Below are positions 5,122 to 8,735 of a DNA stretch of 8,735 bases, in pieces. The DNA is from Planctomycetaceae bacterium (lineage in GTDB: Bacteria > Planctomycetota > Planctomycetia > Pirellulales > JAEUIK01), in contig WGDQ01000307.1 in NCBI GenBank assembly GCA_015493185.1, positions 1-8,735 of the forward strand, read 5' to 3'. Made by a program: the position numbers and the translations under genes. Within the stretch, counting starts at the first letter, position 1. Each line of letters starts with the position of its first letter. The notes below the pieces were generated by a model, which saw only the letters and a list, made by a program, of their open reading frames with translations, searched no databases and had not been told where the DNA came from.

Positions 5122-6437
5122 TCGAATTCCCGGACACCCTCATATAGGTTGTTGGTTTCGCCCGGATCGTTTTTCAGATCGTAAAGCTCGAACTCCTCGG
5201 GTGGTTCGAAATAGTGGATCAGCTTGTAGCGCTCGGTGCGGATGCCGCGGTTCTTGCGCACCATATGAGCCCCAGGGTACTCGAAGTATTCGTAAAGCCA
5301 GTCCTTTCGCCAGTCGGCAGGCAACTCGCCGCGCAGCAGCGGCACGATACTACGACCGTGCATCCACGACGGCACTTCGAGTCCCGCCAGATCGAGCACC
5401 GTAGGCGCCAGATCGATATTCAGCACCATCGGATCGGCCACGCTTCCGGGTTTTACCAAAGGCGGATAGCGCACCAACAGCGGCACACGGATCGACGGTT
5501 CGTGCATCAGCCGCTTATCGAAGGCCCGCCATTCGCCGTGAAAAAAGCCGTTGTCCGAGGTGTAGAAAATGGCCGTTTGTTCGAGCTGCTTCGTTTCTTC
5601 CAATGCTTGCAACACGCGCCCCAGATTCTCGTCGACGGCAACCAACGTGGCGTAATAGTCTTTCACGAAGCCGTCGAGCGTGCGCACATCGGTAAACTCG
5701 CCGATTTTGTTCGTGGCCTCGACAAACGCGCGTGGTTTTCCCGGAAAACCACGTAGATCGTCGTCGTAGGTGGCAGGCTTGGGAATGGCCACGTGTTTGA
5801 ACAGATCGTGGTGTCGCCGGGCCCGCATCCAACTGCGGTGTGGTGCCTTGAACCACAAGAACAAGCAGAATGGCCGCTCGTGAGTGCGCCGCAGAAACTC
5901 GACTGCCTTGCCCGTTACCACGTCGTCCATGTAGCCGGGATAAAGCCGGTCTTTGCCGTCGACCCCTTCGGCGATTACCGGTTTCAGGTAGTTGCCTTGC
6001 CCTTTGTAGCCAAAGTAATAATCCCAATGGCGATCGCGCAGCGCCCCGGCCACGTGCGATTTGCCGCAAAAGGCCACCTCATAACCGCCCTCGCGCAGCA
6101 GGTCCGACAAGATCGGCTGTTCGGCTCGCAGGTGTCGTCCCTTGTTGTCGATGACCCCGTGTGCGTGCGAGTACATGCCCGTCAGCAGCGTTGCCCGACT
6201 CGGGGCGCAAAGCGAGTTGGTGACGAACATGTTGCGAAAGCGAATGCCTTCGGTTGCCAATCGGTCCATATTCGGGGTTTTCAAAATCGAATTGCCCGCA
6301 CAGCTCATCGCGTCCCAACGCTGATCGTCGGTCATCAAAATCACGAAGTTGGGCCGTTCGACGGCCCAGACATTGTCCAGAACGCCCGCGAGCATCCAAA
6401 GTGCGGCAATCAGGAGCAGCAGGTAGTGTTTCCGCAT
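5118..6437 (-). CDS. Secreted formylglycine-dependent sulfatase, C-terminus truncated by the insertion sequence
   Basis: The 439-residue product begins with a Sec signal peptide (MRKHYLLLLIAALWMLAGVL, cleavage likely after VWA at residue 25). Active-site residues of the type I sulfatase family are present: D37/D38 (ILMTDDQRWD), C77 in the CxPSR motif (LCAPSRATLLTG, the cysteine converted to formylglycine), R81, K126/H128 (CGKSH), H200 (KAPHRSW) and D295/N296 (TSDNGFFHGEW). It should hydrolyse sulfate esters, probably on polysaccharides, in the periplasm or outside. The stretch around KAPHRSW and PATYDDD recalls GlcNAc-6-sulfatase or mucin-desulfating types, but I hold the substrate loosely. 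Chromosomal coding ends at Y432 in LYDLKNDPGETNNLY; the last seven residues (EGVREFD) and the stop come from the insertion sequence. The usual short C-terminal tail is lost, while the catalytic core is complete, so activity is possible. The start ATG 6437 is preceded by AAGAGAAG. Confidence 0.88.
   Translation of the reverse strand: MRKHYLLLLIAALWMLAGVLDNVWAVERPNFVILMTDDQRWDAMSCAGNSILKTPNMDRLATEGIRFRNMFVTNSLCAPSRATLLTGMYSHAHGVIDNKGRHLRAEQPILSDLLREGGYEVAFCGKSHVAGALRDRHWDYYFGYKGQGNYLKPVIAEGVDGKDRLYPGYMDDVVTGKAVEFLRRTHERPFCLFLWFKAPHRSWMRARRHHDLFKHVAIPKPATYDDDLRGFPGKPRAFVEATNKIGEFTDVRTLDGFVKDYYATLVAVDENLGRVLQALEETKQLEQTAIFYTSDNGFFHGEWRAFDKRLMHEPSIRVPLLVRYPPLVKPGSVADPMVLNIDLAPTVLDLAGLEVPSWMHGRSIVPLLRGELPADWRKDWLYEYFEYPGAHMVRKNRGIRTERYKLIHYFEPPEEFELYDLKNDPGETNNLYEGVREFD
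5124..5142 (-). repeat. Right terminal inverted repeat of the insertion sequence
   Basis: On the minus strand this reads TGAGGGTGTCCGGGAATTC, a perfect match to the left end. It lies on the transposase 5' side. The interrupted sulfatase frame reads through it and picks up a short foreign tail before stopping. Confidence 0.9.
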
Positions 6438-6843
6438 GGTGTCTTCTCTTTGCTGGGGAAAGCTTCGCTGGAAAAAGAGGAACCGTCACCGGGAAAAAAG
6501 GCGTGATAGCGAGGCATTCGGCACGTTCGCGACATGGCACGCGGCCCTGGCATGCCGCCGCATGGGCGGTTACCTACGTCGGTTGCGTCTATCATGCCAG
6601 CTTGCGCGTGTCGATCAAGGAACTTTTCTGCCGCTGGGCGAGCCCTTTTAGTGCGATCGGTTTGGCGTACAATTCAGGCTATTCTGGTGCGGCCCGACTC
6701 GTTCCGGCCGAGCAGCCCCGCCTTTTACCGGCGACCGTCGGCAAACAAAGGCCCGTTGGCGGGCTGGGGCAATGGCCGGTCGTGAGGATTGGTTGTCCGC
6801 TGGCATTTCTTCCCATTTCGAGAGAACAAAAGGCGTTTTTCCC
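6438..6843. other. Intergenic region between divergent sulfatase and aconitase genes
   Basis: I see no gene here; open frames crossing it only shadow the neighbours. It must hold promoters for both divergent genes. The minus-strand side carries the sulfatase leader with purine-rich AAGAGAAG just before the start. No clear minus-strand promoter is visible. I found no terminator or convincing riboswitch-like fold. Confidence 0.4.
6668..6673 (+). promoter_or_regulatory. Candidate -10 box for the aconitase gene
   Basis: TACAAT is one base from the TATAAT consensus and lies about 170 nt upstream of the aconitase start. The -35 position at 17-bp spacing reads CTTTTA, which is weak. If used, it gives an unusually long leader of roughly 165 nt. 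Confidence 0.3.
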
Positions 6844-8735
6844 ATGGCCACCTCATCGCAAACCCGAGATCCCTTTGGCGCGCGCGACACATTTCGAGCA
6901 CCGCAGGGCGACGTGGGAATCTACCGTCTCTCGCGGCTCGAAGACCAAGGGTTGTGCCGAGTGGCCGAGCTGCCCTACTCGATTCGGGTTTTGTTGGAAT
7001 CGGTGCTGCGCAACGTCGACGGCTATGCGGTTACCGAAGAATCGGTGCGAAACGTCACGGGCTGGAAGCCCGAAAGCTCGACGGCGGTCGAAATACCCTT
7101 CTTACCCGCTCGGGTGGTGCTGCAAGACTTTACCGGCGTTCCGGCAGTGGTGGATTTGGCGGCCATGCGCAGCGCCATGCAGCGGCTGGGCGGCGATCCG
7201 AAGCGAATCAACCCGCTGGTGCCCGCCGATCTGGTGATCGATCACTCGGTGCAGGTCGATTTCTTCGCCACACCCGACGCGCTGGAGCGCAACGTGGAAA
7301 TCGAGTTTCAGCGGAACCGCGAACGATACGAGTTTTTGCGGTGGGGGCAGCAGGCCTTCGACAACTTTCGCGTTGTTCCTCCGGCCGTGGGAATCGTGCA
7401 TCAGGTCAATCTCGAGTTTCTGGCTCGCGGCGTTTTCATTCGCGACGACGATCAAGGCCCTGTGGCTCTGCCCGACACGCTGGTGGGCACCGATAGCCAC
7501 ACCACCATGATCAACGGTTTGGGCGTTTTAGGTTGGGGCGTTGGCGGCATCGAAGCCGAGGCCGTAATGCTTGGGCAGCCGATCTATATGCTCTTGCCCG
7601 AGGTTGTCGGCTTTGAGATCAGCGGCGAACTGCCATCGGGCGCAACCGCCACCGATTTGGTGCTGACCGTAACGCAAATGCTGCGCGAGGCGGGCGTGGT
7701 GGGCAAATTCGTCGAGTACTTCGGTAGCGGTGTTTCGTCGATGTCGCTCGCCGATCGCGCCACGTTGGCCAACATGGCGCCTGAGTATGGCGCCACGATG
7801 GGCTTCTTCCCCGTCGATGATCGAACACTAGAGTATTTACGGCTGACCGGCCGCAGCGACGAGCAGGTCGAATTGGTCGAACGCTATACGAAAGAGCAGC
7901 AACTTTTCCGCGACGAAAAGGCTCCCGTGCCACGGTTTACCCGTACGCTGGGGCTCGATCTCTCCACGGTCGAGCCGTCGCTGGCCGGTCCGAAACGGCC
8001 GCAGGATCGGATTCCACTGGTTCGCATGAAGCAGGCCTTTCGCCAGTCGCTGACCGCGCCGGTCAATCAACGGGGTTTCAACCTTTCGCCCGAGGCACTC
8101 GAACGCACGGCCCGCGTTTCTTCCAATGGCCAGTCGAGCGAAATCGGCCACGGCGCGGTGGTGATCGCAGCCATCACAAGCTGCACGAATACGAGCAATC
8201 CGTCGGTTATGATCGGCGCCGGGCTCGTGGCCCGGAAGGCCGTCGAGCGCGGTCTGAAGGTGCCGCCGCATGTGAAGACGAGCCTTGCCCCCGGCTCTCG
8301 CGTAGTCGACGACTATCTGGCCCAGGCCAACCTGGTCGATGCCTTGGCGCAGCTCGGCTTTCAAACCGTGGGCTATGGCTGCACCACGTGCATTGGCAAT
8401 AGCGGACCGCTGCCCGAACCGGTAGCCAAGGCCGTGCAAGAGGGCGATCTGGTGGCAGCCGCCGTGCTGAGCGGCAACCGCAATTTCGAGGGCCGCATCA
8501 ATCCGCTGGTGAAAGCCAACTACCTGGCCAGCCCGCCGTTGGTGGTGGCTTACGCCCTGGCCGGCACGACCGACATCGACCTGACAAACGAACCTTTGGG
8601 CAAGGGGGCTGACGGGCAGGACGTTTACCTGAAAGATATCTGGCCCACGCGCGAGGAGGTGAGTGAGGCGATGCGGCAGGCCGTTCGGCCTGAGATGTTC
8701 CGCCAGCGCTACGGCAACGTGTTCGAATCGAATGA
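6844..8735 (+). CDS. acnA: Aconitate hydratase, AcnA type (3' end outside the window)
   Basis: This enzyme interconverts citrate and isocitrate via cis-aconitate in the TCA cycle, using a [4Fe-4S] cluster in the cytoplasm. The window holds the first 630 codons; AcnA proteins are usually about 890-900 residues, so roughly 270 are missing. The three cluster cysteines are visible: C447 ([10 protein letters not shown]), C513 and C516 ([12 protein letters not shown]). Their spacing (66 and 3) equals that of E. coli AcnA (C435, C501, C504). Other family marks are [45 protein letters not shown], the KFVEYFG motif and [37 protein letters not shown] 6844 is chosen because an N-terminus of normal length follows and AAAAGGCG lies about 10 nt upstream. 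The length and motif order match AcnA/IRP-type rather than AcnB. The frame is intact throughout. Confidence 0.95.
   Translation, partial: MATSSQTRDPFGARDTFRAPQGDVGIYRLSRLEDQGLCRVAELPYSIRVLLESVLRNVDGYAVTEESVRNVTGWKPESSTAVEIPFLPARVVLQDFTGVPAVVDLAAMRSAMQRLGGDPKRINPLVPADLVIDHSVQVDFFATPDALERNVEIEFQRNRERYEFLRWGQQAFDNFRVVPPAVGIVHQVNLEFLARGVFIRDDDQGPVALPDTLVGTDSHTTMINGLGVLGWGVGGIEAEAVMLGQPIYMLLPEVVGFEISGELPSGATATDLVLTVTQMLREAGVVGKFVEYFGSGVSSMSLADRATLANMAPEYGATMGFFPVDDRTLEYLRLTGRSDEQVELVERYTKEQQLFRDEKAPVPRFTRTLGLDLSTVEPSLAGPKRPQDRIPLVRMKQAFRQSLTAPVNQRGFNLSPEALERTARVSSNGQSSEIGHGAVVIAAITSCTNTSNPSVMIGAGLVARKAVERGLKVPPHVKTSLAPGSRVVDDYLAQANLVDALAQLGFQTVGYGCTTCIGNSGPLPEPVAKAVQEGDLVAAAVLSGNRNFEGRINPLVKANYLASPPLVVAYALAGTTDIDLTNEPLGKGADGQDVYLKDIWPTREEVSEAMRQAVRPEMFRQRYGNVFESN

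Larger units (their letters stand above)
3955..5142. mobile_element. Complete insertion sequence with perfect 19-bp terminal inverted repeats
   Basis: The 1188-bp element is bounded by the same 19 bases in opposite orientation and contains one transposase gene on the minus strand that fills nearly all of it. The transposase stop codon overlaps the left repeat, a compact layout typical of small DDE elements. The bases just outside are TATC on the left and TATA on the right. That is at best an imperfect 4-bp duplication, so there is no clean target-site repeat. The left end interrupts a response-regulator gene and the right end interrupts a sulfatase gene. The transposase is intact, so the element looks recently active or still competent. 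By transposase type I place it loosely among IS4/IS5-like DDE elements; I cannot name the group. Confidence 0.88.

Noticed and set aside
3951..5146. TATC/TATA as a genuine 4-bp target-site duplication
   Set aside because: Only three of four bases match and both flanks are broken genes, so it is not safe to call it a duplication.
4023..5147. Long plus-strand open frame (374 codons) opposite the transposase
   Set aside because: It is antisense to a transposase with clear DDE motifs and a strong ribosome binding site, shows no family features and has no ribosome binding site. It is a GC-rich shadow frame.
6254..7237. Plus-strand open frame of 327 codons spanning the sulfatase start, the intergenic region and the aconitase start
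   Set aside because: It overlaps two strongly supported genes in other frames, and its translation is low-complexity in Arg, Pro and Ser.
1..8735. CRISPR arrays, tRNA or rRNA genes, and defence-island genes
   Set aside because: I saw no regularly spaced repeats, tRNA-like cloverleaf or rRNA segment, and no restriction, toxin-antitoxin or other defence gene.

Overview
The window looks like chromosomal DNA from a planctomycete, probably of the Pirellula/Rhodopirellula kind. This rests on gene content: a DUF1559 pseudopilin-like protein (a family hugely expanded in Planctomycetes), a secreted formylglycine-dependent sulfatase (also expanded there), an apolipoprotein N-acyltransferase of a Gram-negative-type envelope, and an AcnA-type aconitase. 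The DNA is GC-rich by eye. The taxonomic call is inference; there is no rRNA or tRNA here.

Layout from left to right: (1) 1-240 may hold the 5' edge of a minus-strand membrane protein, and holds a hairpin just after the lnt stop. (2) lnt, minus strand, 241-1893, has a good ribosome binding site and a TATAAT box upstream. (3) About 460 bp separate lnt from the divergent DUF1559 gene (2354-3490, plus). (4) After about 320 bp without a gene comes a 47-codon remnant of a response-regulator receiver domain (3814-3957, plus), cut off by (5) a complete 1188-bp insertion sequence (3955-5142) with perfect 19-bp terminal inverted repeats and a DDE transposase on the minus strand. (6) The other end of the element cuts the 3' end of a secreted sulfatase gene (5118-6437, minus). 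(7) About 400 bp later the aconitase gene starts (6844, plus) and runs off the right edge.

The main observation is that the insertion sequence joins the broken ends of two unrelated genes and shows no clean target duplication. Simple insertion does not explain this; deletion or recombination at the element does. The element also supplies the stop codons of both broken reading frames. Its transposase mRNA can fold into a nested hairpin that buries the Shine-Dalgarno sequence, a layout like the read-through protection known from IS10 and IS50.

The genes are not one functional unit. Envelope lipoprotein maturation (lnt), pseudopilin-like export or surface protein (DUF1559), sulfated-glycan breakdown (sulfatase) and the TCA cycle (acnA) sit side by side, each with its own long upstream region. 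I found no new multi-gene system in the window.
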